Notes under the pieces: generated by a model
Database searches by the model: none
What the model was told of the DNA's origin: nothing
The model's input: the letters and a program-made list of their open reading frames with translations, nothing else
Shown here: piece after piece, positions 43,949 through 52,124 of the stretch
How positions within the stretch are numbered: the first letter of the stretch is position 1
Layout of the letters: every line of letters begins with the position of its first letter
Assembly (NCBI GenBank): GCA_050943215.1
Contig: JBMNOU010000004.1
Span: 1 to 64,000, forward strand
DNA length: 64,000 nucleotides
From: JBMNOU01 sp050943215
GTDB lineage: Bacteria > Bacillota > Clostridia > Christensenellales > SZUA-584
Direction of reading: 5' to 3'
Program-made: the position numbers and the translations under genes

Positions 43949-44788
43949 ATGGCTGATTGCAATCACTGCCCGTCCAAGGGTGAATGCCACTCGCAGGACA
44001 CATGTAATATTAAGAACAACCCGTATAATGACATAAAGCGAGTAATCGGTGTTATGAGTGGCAAAGGCGGTGTTGGCAAGTCTACGGTTTCAGTGCTGAT
44101 TGCAAAGGCGCTCAATGAGCAAGGGTATAAAGTGGGGATTATGGATGCTGATATCACCGGCCCGAGCATCCCTAGGCTTTTAGGCGTAAAAGATAAAAAA
44201 GTGGGTCAAAGCGGGATTGGAATCATACCCGTAAAGACAGAGAGCGGTATCAGTGTGATGTCGCTTAATCTGCTGATCGACAACGAGGAGCAGCCTGTGA
44301 TCTGGCGCGGCCCTCTGGTTGCGAACATGGTCAAGCAGTTTTGGGAAGATGTATTTTGGGGAGATCTTGATTTCCTCATAATCGACATGCCGCCCGGCAC
44401 AGGAGATGTGGCGCTCACCGTAATGCAGTCTATACCGATTAGCGGTATGCTGATTGTTAGTGTCCCTCAGGATATGGTATCAATGATCGTTGCCAAAGCG
44501 GTCAATATGATCAAAGAGATGAAGATCAGGCTGATCGGCATTATACAGAATATGAGCTATATAGTGTGCCCCGATTGCGGCCGAAAAATAAAGATATTTG
44601 AAAGTAAGAACCTTAATCATCTATACCAGGATATTGGCATTAAACTGCTGGGCGAGCTGCCTATGACGCAAGACATCGCGGCTATTTCCGATAAAGGCAT
44701 TGGGGTTGCCGATGAAGAGACTAAAAAAACCTTTTCTGAAATTACTAAAATTGTGATAGAATCAGTCAAGAAAGGTAGCGCCGAATAG
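43949..44788 (+). CDS. Mrp/NBP35-type P-loop ATPase, iron-sulfur cluster carrier
   Basis: A scaffold or carrier protein of about 279 residues. The N-terminus carries four cysteines (Cys4, Cys7, Cys13, Cys19) resembling the N-terminal ferredoxin-like site of NBP35. Then come the deviant Walker A GVMSGKGGVGKSTVS, Walker B FLIIDMPPGTGD and, near residue 209, the CxxC of IVCPDCGRK that bridges a cluster between two subunits. The start is the ATG at 43949, following GGAGAT; an earlier in-frame start is unlikely. It presumably assembles Fe-S clusters for the cell's many anaerobic enzymes. Confidence 0.9.
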   Translation: MADCNHCPSKGECHSQDTCNIKNNPYNDIKRVIGVMSGKGGVGKSTVSVLIAKALNEQGYKVGIMDADITGPSIPRLLGVKDKKVGQSGIGIIPVKTESGISVMSLNLLIDNEEQPVIWRGPLVANMVKQFWEDVFWGDLDFLIIDMPPGTGDVALTVMQSIPISGMLIVSVPQDMVSMIVAKAVNMIKEMKIRLIGIIQNMSYIVCPDCGRKIKIFESKNLNHLYQDIGIKLLGELPMTQDIAAISDKGIGVADEETKKTFSEITKIVIESVKKGSAE

Positions 44789-44847
44789 CACAGCTTGTTA
44801 GAAAACATTGCGCATTTTGAACACCCGAACGATTCACGGTATCCATA

Positions 44848-44880
44848 TTATAAGAGGGCGGTATGCCCTTATTTATTTTG
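44848..44880 (+). terminator. Probable terminator after the Mrp-type gene
   Basis: GGGC/GCCC core with ATAA/TTAT extension, a bulged GA and a T-rich tail. Moderate stem. Confidence 0.5.
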
Positions 44881-45038
44881 CACCATCGTTAAAATCAGCT
44901 ATGTTTAACATCTATTATTAGTACTTCTTTATACACTGCGTCATGCATCGGGATATCAAGTAACACAAAAAAGCTCAAGGAATAATATATAGGTAAGTGG
45001 TTTTATACTGCAAAACTGATCAGGAGGCAAAGATAAAC

Positions 45039-45611
45039 ATGGCAGAAGTGAGGATACCGTTTTGCGCGACGGCAGAACTTCAACCACCATTTATTTTGAA
45101 TGAAACATATGCTGACCCGAATGGCGTCAAGAGCGTCCTATTTGATATTAGCAATCTTAATATAGCTGGCAAAGAGGAAACGGTAGATGTGGCGAACATT
45201 GGTCAAGTTCAGCTTTGTATATTTTATGTAATCGGAACGATACCATACATTTGCAACGTGTTTCCGATTGTACAAACTGATGCTACATCCGGAGTAAGGG
45301 AACAAATGGCAATATTCGATGGACAGGCGGGCAATACAGCAGCTGATTGTGTCGCAACAACATCCGGCACCCCTTTAGGATGGCTTTCTGCGACAGGCTG
45401 CGTTAGTGTTGAAGCTCCCATCGGGGGGTCTAGTTCGTTCGATAACATACCGGTGATAGAAAGTGTGACAGTCGATGATCTTGCGGTTGCCAGCAATTTA
45501 TCCTCGACGCTAATCCCCACCTGCCCGGACAGTGCCGCGCCTTGCGGAGAAGAAGGGAAAAAGGTGGTCAAATGGAGAGGTTGTTTTGTGATTACTACGG
45601 CCAGCGCATAA
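45039..45611 (+). CDS. Hypothetical protein, unknown family
   Basis: A protein of about 190 residues, with no signal peptide and no membrane segment. It is rich in Thr, Ser, Val and Ala with scattered Cys, and its C-terminus repeats hydrophobic beta-type segments. Its composition recalls spore-coat or surface-layer proteins of Clostridia, but I recognise no family. The ATG at 45039 lies 11 nt after AGGAGG; a start at 44997 is possible but lacks a ribosome binding site. It stands alone between the Mrp gene and the convergent MATE gene. Confidence 0.65.
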   Translation: MAEVRIPFCATAELQPPFILNETYADPNGVKSVLFDISNLNIAGKEETVDVANIGQVQLCIFYVIGTIPYICNVFPIVQTDATSGVREQMAIFDGQAGNTAADCVATTSGTPLGWLSATGCVSVEAPIGGSSSFDNIPVIESVTVDDLAVASNLSSTLIPTCPDSAAPCGEEGKKVVKWRGCFVITTASA

Positions 45612-45692
45612 CGACAAACGGCTTTTTATGCAGCTATAACTCCCATCCACCGCTTATAGGATCTGCCGCAAAAAAGGCAAGGTTCGTTTGTG

Positions 45693-47063
45693 TTACATCT
45701 GATTCAACATAACAGGGCGTTCAGATCTTTTTTCTGCAGCCAAAAATCCAAGCGCCAATATAACCGTCATGGCCTCTCCGGATGGGGCCGCTAGCCATAC
45801 GCCCGTCAGTTGAAAGAAAACAGGCAGTACCATAACCGCAAGAATGATGAGGGCCTGACGGCTAAGGCTTAATGCCAATCCTTTTGTGCCCTGTGCACTC
45901 GATTGCAGATAAGCCGTTATCAGTACGTTAAAAGGCAACAACGGCAGATATATTGCCTGTATGCGCAGTCCCGCTGCGCATACAGCCATCGTTGGTGATT
46001 TGGGGTCAAGAAAAAGGGATGCCGTCTTGTCCGGGAAGATTTCCATTATTCCAAACATAATGACTGCAAAAACGGCGCCGAGCCCGATGCCTGTCCAAAG
46101 CGTTTTTCTAACACGCTTTTTTTGTTTCATGCCGTGGTTGTATCCCATGATGGGGCCGATGCCCTGCAGCAGCCCAAGGATCGGCATCAACACCAGCGTA
46201 ATCAGGCTGTTGATTGCACCCATCGACGTGATGGCAGCGTTGCCTCCGTATTGCGAAAGCGCGACGTTCATAAATGTTGCAGAGATACTTTGACCGATGT
46301 TGATAACAAAGCTTGAAGCACCAGTTACACAAATGCTTTTGATTACCTTAAGACGCGGTCTTAAATTTGCAACATGCAGCTTCAGTAAGCTCTTTTTTGA
46401 AATGAAAAAGTAGCGAAACAGTATGGCGAACCCCATAAATTGGCCGATAACGGTCGCGATCGCTGCGCCTCTGACACCCATACCAAGCGGCACAACAAAT
46501 AGGTAATCGAGTATGATATTTGTAATAGCCGAAACAAGCTGGGTCATCATTGAAAGGAACGGTTTACCTTCGCTGCGTGCCAGTGCGGCCATGGCAAATG
46601 ACGATAGCTGGAAAACAAGCCCGAGAAGGATGATTTGCATGTAGTCATGCGCATATGGCAGCACGGTTGGCGTCGCACCCACCAGCTCAAGGATGGACGG
46701 CAAGAATATCTCTCCAATGACCGCCATAGCGAAACTGCTTGATAAAGAAAGTAGCGCGAGATTGCCATATATCCGGTTTGCTTGGTCAAAGTTGCGCTCT
46801 CCGAATTTGATCGAGACCATCGTGGCGCCGCCCACGCCAAATAACGTGCCCACCGCAAATACCACCATCATGACCGGGAAAGCGATGGTTAGCCCGCCAA
46901 GCGCATCCTCTCCAACAAACTGTCCGACAAATATTCTGTCGACAATATTATAGATGGCATTGACAAACATCGAGATAACCGACGGTACAGAGAATTTTAT
47001 GATTAGTTTTAATATTGGTTCCGAACCGAGTTGTTTTGTATGGTCCAAAGCTACACGCCTCAT
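45693..47063 (-). CDS. MATE family multidrug/cation efflux transporter
   Basis: A 456-residue membrane protein with twelve hydrophobic segments in two similar halves. Each half begins with the MATE pattern seen in EPILKLIIKFSVPSVISMFVNAIYNIVDRIFVG, a NorM/DinF-like layout. It would export organic cations using Na+ or H+. The ATG at 47063 lies close behind a very strong promoter. A TTG at 47048 with a GAGG 9 nt upstream is an alternative start giving MDHTKQLG. Substrate unknown. Confidence 0.88.
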   Translation of the reverse strand: MRRVALDHTKQLGSEPILKLIIKFSVPSVISMFVNAIYNIVDRIFVGQFVGEDALGGLTIAFPVMMVVFAVGTLFGVGGATMVSIKFGERNFDQANRIYGNLALLSLSSSFAMAVIGEIFLPSILELVGATPTVLPYAHDYMQIILLGLVFQLSSFAMAALARSEGKPFLSMMTQLVSAITNIILDYLFVVPLGMGVRGAAIATVIGQFMGFAILFRYFFISKKSLLKLHVANLRPRLKVIKSICVTGASSFVINIGQSISATFMNVALSQYGGNAAITSMGAINSLITLVLMPILGLLQGIGPIMGYNHGMKQKKRVRKTLWTGIGLGAVFAVIMFGIMEIFPDKTASLFLDPKSPTMAVCAAGLRIQAIYLPLLPFNVLITAYLQSSAQGTKGLALSLSRQALIILAVMVLPVFFQLTGVWLAAPSGEAMTVILALGFLAAEKRSERPVMLNQM

Positions 47064-47080
47064 TTTAAATTACAGGGGAG

Positions 47081-47109
47081 AGTATACACATCGGATTTGT
47101 TTTTGTCAA
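47081..47109 (-). promoter_or_regulatory. Promoter of the MATE transporter
   Basis: On the minus strand a perfect TTGACA (47109-47104), 17 nt and TATACT (47086-47081). The -10 box lies only 17 nt before the annotated start. Confidence 0.75.
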
Positions 47110-47269
47110 GGCAAGAAGGCACTGGCAGACGCTGACTGGGATGTCGCTTAATCAGTAGAGAATATGCCGTTCTCAGTCTGGTTTTACCGTTTCTTTATAA
47201 TTCAGGTTTGGTAATATTAGCTGGCAAAACGCAGATAATAGAGTCAAAAGCACTAAAGGAGGATTCTTT

Positions 47270-47437
47270 ATGGCTAAGGCTGGAATGCGCCGCCCAAGCC
47301 CGAGCGATCCGCACGGTACGGAAAGCAATAAGAAAACCAAGTTTCAAAAAAATACACGAGCGCCTGTTCCCGAGATACAGGGCAATGCAAAAACGGGAGG
47401 TGAAAAGGCGGCTCGTAGAGGGCGGGGCGGAAAATAG
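47270..47437 (+). CDS. Small basic protein with MAKAGMRRP start
   Basis: A 55-residue, highly basic frame that begins MAKAGMRRPSPSDPHGTESN and later has APVPEIQGNAKTG. The AAAGGAGG ribosome binding site is 7 nt from the ATG. From memory, small proteins of this start and length recur as conserved hypotheticals in Clostridia; that recollection is not verified here. The rich Lys/Arg/Gly content suggests nucleic-acid or polyanion binding, or a spore core protein. Its function is unknown. Confidence 0.6.
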   Translation: MAKAGMRRPSPSDPHGTESNKKTKFQKNTRAPVPEIQGNAKTGGEKAARRGRGGK

Positions 47438-47631
47438 TTTAGATTTGCTCCGCTGTATAACCCCGCCAGTATTAGGATTTTTTGTATTTGCTTGATACCG
47501 AATGGAACTAAAACCTTTAAACGAGGCATACTAATTCGTGTATAAAAACTCGTCGGCACTTTTCATCACGGCTATTAATAAACTATATTATGATTGCCGT
47601 GATAAGCAATCGCCAAAGGAGTCGGGCATAA

Positions 47632-48300
47632 ATGAACGGGTTTTCATACAGAGGTTTAAATCGTTTCAAGGATCCGTGCCGTTCAGGCAAGCAGTTTCCC
47701 CAAAGACAAGCCGCAGTAACCAATACTGCACCTCGGCCGGGCAAGAGGGAGCCGGCCGTTCGGCGGGAGCCAGCTATTCGGCGAGAGCCGGCCGTACAAG
47801 AAGAAATAGCCGTCCAGCAGCAGACGGCACAGGAAGAACAGGGTACGAAAGAAGAACGGGTAGTGCATCGGGAGTGCTTAGCCGCATACGGTTCTGTCTA
47901 CCAAATCGGCACAGAAGAAGTTGTGGTTGCAGTTCCGGGGGAAATCGTCCCTGTTACATTCAGCGACAATGCGCTGTTAAAGAGGATACAGCACGAGCCC
48001 GGATCGGCAGAAATTTTTATCAGAGAATCGGGCGATTATCAAATCGATTTTACGCTGTATTTTACATCGACGGTTGCTGCGTTTGCGACATTCGCAATTC
48101 AGGCGGATTCTGACGAGCTGCCTGGAGGCATTTTCAGCAAAATGCTGAGCGTAGGGTATCAGGTGTTTTCGGGCGGTACAATGGCAGCGCTTTTTGCAGA
48201 TGATCCTATCCGCATGATATTTACATCGGGAACGGCGGTTGGCATTACGCTGACAGGCGGCGACGTGACCGCATTCTTAAACGTTAAAAAATTGGGCTGA
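47632..48300 (+). CDS. Probable spore-surface protein with BclA-C-like domain
   Basis: A 222-residue protein. The N-terminal third is Pro/Arg/Glu/Gln-rich, with three copies of an EPAVRR-type 6-residue repeat and then a Gln/Glu-rich stretch. From about residue 85 (AYGSVYQIGT) to the end is a beta-rich domain whose features (GDYQIDFTLYFTS, AVGITLTGGDVTAFLNVKKLG) resemble the trimeric C-terminal domain of BclA and other exosporium proteins. No signal peptide, as usual for proteins deposited on spores from the mother cell. AAAGGAG precedes the ATG by about 10 nt. Family assignment is by pattern only. Confidence 0.6.
   Translation: MNGFSYRGLNRFKDPCRSGKQFPQRQAAVTNTAPRPGKREPAVRREPAIRREPAVQEEIAVQQQTAQEEQGTKEERVVHRECLAAYGSVYQIGTEEVVVAVPGEIVPVTFSDNALLKRIQHEPGSAEIFIRESGDYQIDFTLYFTSTVAAFATFAIQADSDELPGGIFSKMLSVGYQVFSGGTMAALFADDPIRMIFTSGTAVGITLTGGDVTAFLNVKKLG
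47749..47802 (+). repeat. 18-bp tandem repeat in the spore-surface gene
   Basis: Three units of 18 bp at 47749, 47767 and 47785 coding for EPAVRR, EPAIRR and EPAVQE. They could expand or contract between strains, as in other spore-surface genes. Confidence 0.8.
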
Positions 48301-48319
48301 CGGCACACGCATGCAGCGT

Positions 48320-49819
48320 CTAACCGATCTTGACTGACAGTATATTTGCAAGTGTGCCGGCTATCTGCGTGTTGTCCGTCAGTCCGATAAAAGAATCCTG
48401 CGATACGCCCATTACGCTCAAAGGTATTCGGGCGTCAGTATGCCCATAAGTAGTCCATTGTATCCCGATGCGTTCAGCTACAATATGATTGACAGCAATC
48501 CCCGCTTCATTGTAGCCGGATGTGCTTTTGTTAATGTTGGCCATATCCATACCTTGTTCGATCTTTGCTTTCTCTTCATGCGTTAAATCTTTGATGCCTA
48601 TTGTTTCAAGGAAGTCAAAATATTCTTCCCTATCTTCGTCGGGCTGATACGCATAATGAAAACCGTCGAGGAAGCTCATAGTAATCCCGTCCATCTGTTT
48701 AAGATCGGGGGGGGTGCCGGATTCATCTCCAATGATAAGTCCGCCTGTTTCATGGTCTCCGGCCACGATGATCAGCGTATCTTGCGGATACTCGCGGTAA
48801 AAATCGATTGCGGTTTTTACCACTTCATCGAATTCAAGTATATCATATACGGCTGCGGCAATATCGTTAGTATGGCACGCGTTGTCGATACGTCCGCCCT
48901 CTACCATCAAAAAGAATCCTTCCGGATCTAGAGAGAGAAGGTCGATAGCGGTCTGTGTGATCTCGGACAGGCTCATTATATTTGTATTTGTGTTAACACG
49001 GTCGAGTTCATACGGCATGTTGCTATCGGTAAATGCCGCAAAGACTTTGTCTCCTGCCCAAGGCTCATAGCTTGCAAAATCCGCTGTTCCCTGCGTACCC
49101 GCAAAAACATGATAACCCTTGTCAGCAAATTCTTGTATCAGATCAATATCGTCACTGCGCGCTGAGGTTATTTTCATTCCTAACGGGTCTTTTCCCCCCG
49201 CCGTATAATCTCCCGGCAAGAAATACCTCAGCCCGCCGCCTGCGAAGAAATCGACGTTACTGTCAAGGTAATCCTGTGCGATGCCGCTCTCGTCACTGCG
49301 ATCCGCATTGTGCGCAGCAAAGACGGCCGCAGTCGCATCGGTAATGCGTTTCGACGTGATAATGCCCGTTGCATAACCGATCTCCTGTACCGCTTCTGCC
49401 AGCGTTTTTGTGCTTTTACCGTTGGGTGTTACCGAAATATATCCGTTATTTGTTTTAACGCCGCAGGCCAGCGCCGTGCCGGCCGCCGCTGAATCAGTAA
49501 TATCTGAATCAAGTGAGTATGTTGTATACGTCCCGGCTGTTAGCATCTGGTTCATTGCGAGCTTCGCGCTGCTATCACTGGTAATGTGCATAAGATACTC
49601 TTTGGCTATTTGACGCTGAGCTGCGCCAAGGCCATCACCTATTAAATAGAAAACATATTTGGGTATCTCGGTCTCTGTAGTTTGCAAAGGCATGGCCTCT
49701 GCGGTTTTCAAAGGTGCAGCCGTAGAGCTTGATTCGTTTTTTTGCCCGCAGCCAAAAATAAGCACAATCAGTGCAAGGCCTAAAAATAGTAGTATTTTTG
49801 CTGCTTTTTTGATATTCAT
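48320..49819 (-). CDS. Alkaline phosphatase lipoprotein
   Basis: A 499-residue extracytoplasmic phosphatase. The N-terminal signal ends in lipobox LIFGC, so it is membrane anchored. Active-site Ser is in DSAAAGTALACG. Metal-site residues are in the N-terminal YFLIGDGLGAAQ, in FLMVEGGRIDNACHTND, in the VAGDHETGGL motif and in the C-terminal YGHTDARIPL. It would release phosphate from esters outside the cell. Convergent with the spore-surface gene; it has its own good promoter. Confidence 0.9.
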   Translation of the reverse strand: MNIKKAAKILLFLGLALIVLIFGCGQKNESSSTAAPLKTAEAMPLQTTETEIPKYVFYLIGDGLGAAQRQIAKEYLMHITSDSSAKLAMNQMLTAGTYTTYSLDSDITDSAAAGTALACGVKTNNGYISVTPNGKSTKTLAEAVQEIGYATGIITSKRITDATAAVFAAHNADRSDESGIAQDYLDSNVDFFAGGGLRYFLPGDYTAGGKDPLGMKITSARSDDIDLIQEFADKGYHVFAGTQGTADFASYEPWAGDKVFAAFTDSNMPYELDRVNTNTNIMSLSEITQTAIDLLSLDPEGFFLMVEGGRIDNACHTNDIAAAVYDILEFDEVVKTAIDFYREYPQDTLIIVAGDHETGGLIIGDESGTPPDLKQMDGITMSFLDGFHYAYQPDEDREEYFDFLETIGIKDLTHEEKAKIEQGMDMANINKSTSGYNEAGIAVNHIVAERIGIQWTTYGHTDARIPLSVMGVSQDSFIGLTDNTQIAGTLANILSVKIG

Positions 49820-49872
49820 TATAATGCCTCCGGATTAACGCGCATGGCGGAAAATGACTGCCTCTTCAATAT

Positions 49873-49901
49873 AAAATAGTTTTTTTACAAATAGTTGTCA
49901 A
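49873..49901 (-). promoter_or_regulatory. Promoter of the alkaline phosphatase
   Basis: On the minus strand a perfect TTGACA (49901-49896), 17 nt, TATTTT (49878-49873). About 53 nt precede the start codon. No obvious Pho box was identified. Confidence 0.6.
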
Positions 49902-50154
49902 GTTATTTGCCAAGGGCTCTTGTATTTATTTTTATTACCAGAGCATATTATTCATGCCGGACAATTGTACAAAAACAGGTAAAAAACTAACAACATGACG
50001 ACATTAATTAAGAACATTGATTCGCACAAATATGTATTCTATACCATATATTGTATAACAAATTTATAAATATACATATTTAATATTTTTTATAAATTTT
50101 TATTGTTTATTAGAAGGAATTACTGAATAAACACCGAATACAATACAATGTTAG

Positions 50155-50199
50155 TGGGGAATTATGGGTGACTATGGTGATAATAGGGCTGAAGTGGTG
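50155..50199 (+). promoter_or_regulatory. MraZ-type operator: five TGGNN direct repeats at 10-bp spacing
   Basis: TGGGG, TGGGT, TGGTG, AGGGC and TGGTG begin at 50155, 50165, 50175, 50185 and 50195, each separated by 5 nt. MraZ is known to bind arrays of direct repeats with a TGGG or GTGG core at 10-bp intervals upstream of its own gene, usually three or four. Its position just before mraZ argues for autoregulation of the whole cluster. Confidence 0.8.
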
Positions 50200-50250
50200 A
50201 AAAGTAGATGCTAATTCCATGGATAAGAACGGTACTGGGGGCAAAATGAA

Positions 50251-50685
50251 GTGAAAGGGTCGCTGATCGGGACTTATATTCATAACGTCGATGAAAAAGG
50301 CCGCCTCGCGGTTCCGTCCAAGATGAGGATGGAGCTGGGAGACCCGTTCTATATTACCTGTCTCACAGACGACTGCCTTTGCGCATACTCCGAGGAGGAA
50401 TGGCAGAGGTTTGCGGACAAGCTTAATGCGATACCGCAGACGGACGCAAAGGCGCAGCGATATGTCCGCATGATATTTTCAAGTGCATGCAAGTGCGAAC
50501 CGGATAAGCAAGGAAGGGTGCTGCTGCCCCAGCTGCTTCGGGATCGCGTAGGTATCGAAAAAGAAGTTGTTACGATTGGCGCGTCATACCGTGCGGAGAT
50601 ATGGGCGAAAGAAAAATGGCAGCAATTTGTCGAAATGCCTGATGACGGCGATACGATGGAAAGACTTGCGGCTTACGGGATTTAG
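50251..50685 (+). CDS. mraZ: Transcriptional regulator MraZ
   Basis: A 144-residue protein with two AbrB/SpoVT-like swapped-hairpin halves, the first around YIHNVDEKGRLAVPSKMR and the second around CEPDKQGRVLLPQLLRDRVG. MraZ forms a ring that binds repeats in front of its own operon and controls the division and wall cluster. The GTG start lies 9 nt after GGGGG. It is the first gene of the cluster. Confidence 0.95.
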   Translation: MKGSLIGTYIHNVDEKGRLAVPSKMRMELGDPFYITCLTDDCLCAYSEEEWQRFADKLNAIPQTDAKAQRYVRMIFSSACKCEPDKQGRVLLPQLLRDRVGIEKEVVTIGASYRAEIWAKEKWQQFVEMPDDGDTMERLAAYGI

Positions 50686-50688
50686 AGG

Positions 50689-51621
50689 ATGGAACATAAA
50701 ACGGTATTGCTCAAAGAAACGGTAGACGCGCTGAACTTAAGACCGGGAATGACGGTGGTTGATGGCACGGTAGGCGGCGGCGGTCATGCAGAGGCAATAT
50801 TGTCCAAAATAACGCCGGGCGGCAGGCTGATCGCCATAGACAAAGATGAATATGCGATTGATACAGCAAAAAGAAGGCTAAAGGATTACTGGGAAAATAT
50901 CATTTTTGTCCATGATGATTTTCGGAATATCAAAAGCATACTCAGTATGCTTGATATAAATGGAATAGACGGAGCGGTGCTGGACCTTGGAGTCTCATCG
51001 TTCCAGCTTGACCAATGTAAACGGGGGTTCTCATATAACCAAGACTCAAGGCTTGATATGCGCATGAATATAAAAGATAAAACATGCGCCGCAGACATAG
51101 TCAATAACTATGCGCAGCAGGACCTTGAGCGCATACTGCGTGATTACGGTGAGGAAAGATGGGCCGCCAGAATCGCTGAGTTTATTGTGAGGGAACGAAG
51201 CGAGAGGCCCATTGAAACCACCGGCGATCTTGTCGAGGTTATTAAAAAAGCTATTCCAAGCAGTGCCCGCAGAGACGGGCCACATCCCGCAAGACGTAGT
51301 TTTCAGGCGCTGAGGATCGAGGTCAATGGAGAACTTGACGCGATCAAGACAGCGCTGTTCGATTTTGCGCAGGCACTTTTAGGCGGGGCAAGAATTGCGG
51401 TGATCACATTTCATTCATTGGAAGATCGGATCGTCAAACAGGAATTCCGACGTTTTGCCAACCCATGTGAATGCCCGAGCCATTTTCCTGTATGTGTTTG
51501 CGGCAAGGTATCGATGGGCAGAGTGGTTACAAAAAAACCGGTGCTTCCTCTCGGCCAAGAGATAGAACAAAATTTAAGATCGAGAAGCGCTAAGCTAAGA
51601 GTATTTGAAGCACGTAAATAA
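50689..51621 (+). CDS. rsmH: 16S rRNA m4C1402 methyltransferase RsmH
   Basis: A 310-residue SAM-dependent methyltransferase that modifies C1402 of 16S rRNA in the ribosomal decoding centre. It starts EHKTVLLKETVDAL, then has the SAM motif VVDGTVGGGGHAEAIL and DGAVLDLGVSSFQLDQCKRGFSY. The signature HPARRSFQALRIEVN and, near the end, RSAKLRVFEA are typical. The start codon is only 3 nt after the mraZ stop, with a poor local ribosome binding site, which points to translational coupling. Confidence 0.95.
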   Translation: MEHKTVLLKETVDALNLRPGMTVVDGTVGGGGHAEAILSKITPGGRLIAIDKDEYAIDTAKRRLKDYWENIIFVHDDFRNIKSILSMLDINGIDGAVLDLGVSSFQLDQCKRGFSYNQDSRLDMRMNIKDKTCAADIVNNYAQQDLERILRDYGEERWAARIAEFIVRERSERPIETTGDLVEVIKKAIPSSARRDGPHPARRSFQALRIEVNGELDAIKTALFDFAQALLGGARIAVITFHSLEDRIVKQEFRRFANPCECPSHFPVCVCGKVSMGRVVTKKPVLPLGQEIEQNLRSRSAKLRVFEARK

Positions 51622-51633
51622 TGGAGGCCTACC

Positions 51634-52074
51634 ATGCAGACAGCACAAAGAAAAACAGAATACCGACCAGTGGCAGTTCCCAGAAAAAGAGTTGTCAAGA
51701 TGGAAGGAAATGTCGCATATATTAATAGTGGTCTCGCAGTGCAAAAACCACGGCAGTCGGTTGCCGCAATTAAAAAAGAGGCAGCCGAGGCCCGACAGAC
51801 AAAGTCCGGCGTTGCATCTACGTTATTTGTCATCTTTGTTGCATTTTGCGCGATGGCCTTGCTTGTTTCAAGGTATGCGGCTATCTGTTCGATAGGGGCT
51901 AAAAATAATGCGCTTCAGAAAGACATCGAATCTGTCAAGACACAAATTGAAGAACTTCAGATTGATATGGAACTGCGTAACAATTTTGAATGTGTTCAAA
52001 ATGTAGCAAAGAATAAACTTGGGATGATATACCCCGCTGAGGATCAGAAAGTGTCTATTGATATTAGCGGCTGA
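51634..52074 (+). CDS. ftsL: FtsL-like division protein (septum formation initiator type)
   Basis: A 146-residue bitopic protein: a basic, Lys/Arg-rich cytoplasmic part of about 60 residues, a membrane segment (about 62-85, TLFVIFVAFCAMALLVSRYA) and a short coiled-coil outside (about 88-118). It then ends in NKLGMIYPAEDQKVSID, a pattern shared by FtsL and DivIC. Position between rsmH and the penicillin-binding protein gene supports FtsL. It would join FtsQ/DivIB and FtsW-PBP in the divisome. GGAGG precedes the ATG by 6 nt. Confidence 0.8.
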   Translation: MQTAQRKTEYRPVAVPRKRVVKMEGNVAYINSGLAVQKPRQSVAAIKKEAAEARQTKSGVASTLFVIFVAFCAMALLVSRYAAICSIGAKNNALQKDIESVKTQIEELQIDMELRNNFECVQNVAKNKLGMIYPAEDQKVSIDISG

Positions 52075-52124
52075 TTGCCGGAAAAGCTGACAACTGTTGT
52101 ATGGCTCGGAAGGAGGATGGCAGG

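Larger units (their letters stand above)
49820..50250. other. Regulatory region between phoA-like gene and mraZ
   Basis: 431 nt with no gene. It contains the minus-strand promoter of the phosphatase, a very A/T-rich centre, two overlapping TACAAT -10-like boxes at 50139-50149 facing mraZ with no good -35, and the five-unit repeat array at 50155-50199. Confidence 0.6.

Noticed and set aside
47538..48113. Alternative frame overlapping the BclA-C-like gene
   Set aside because: It is very rich in Arg, Ser and Gly, typical of an out-of-frame reading, and has no ribosome binding site.
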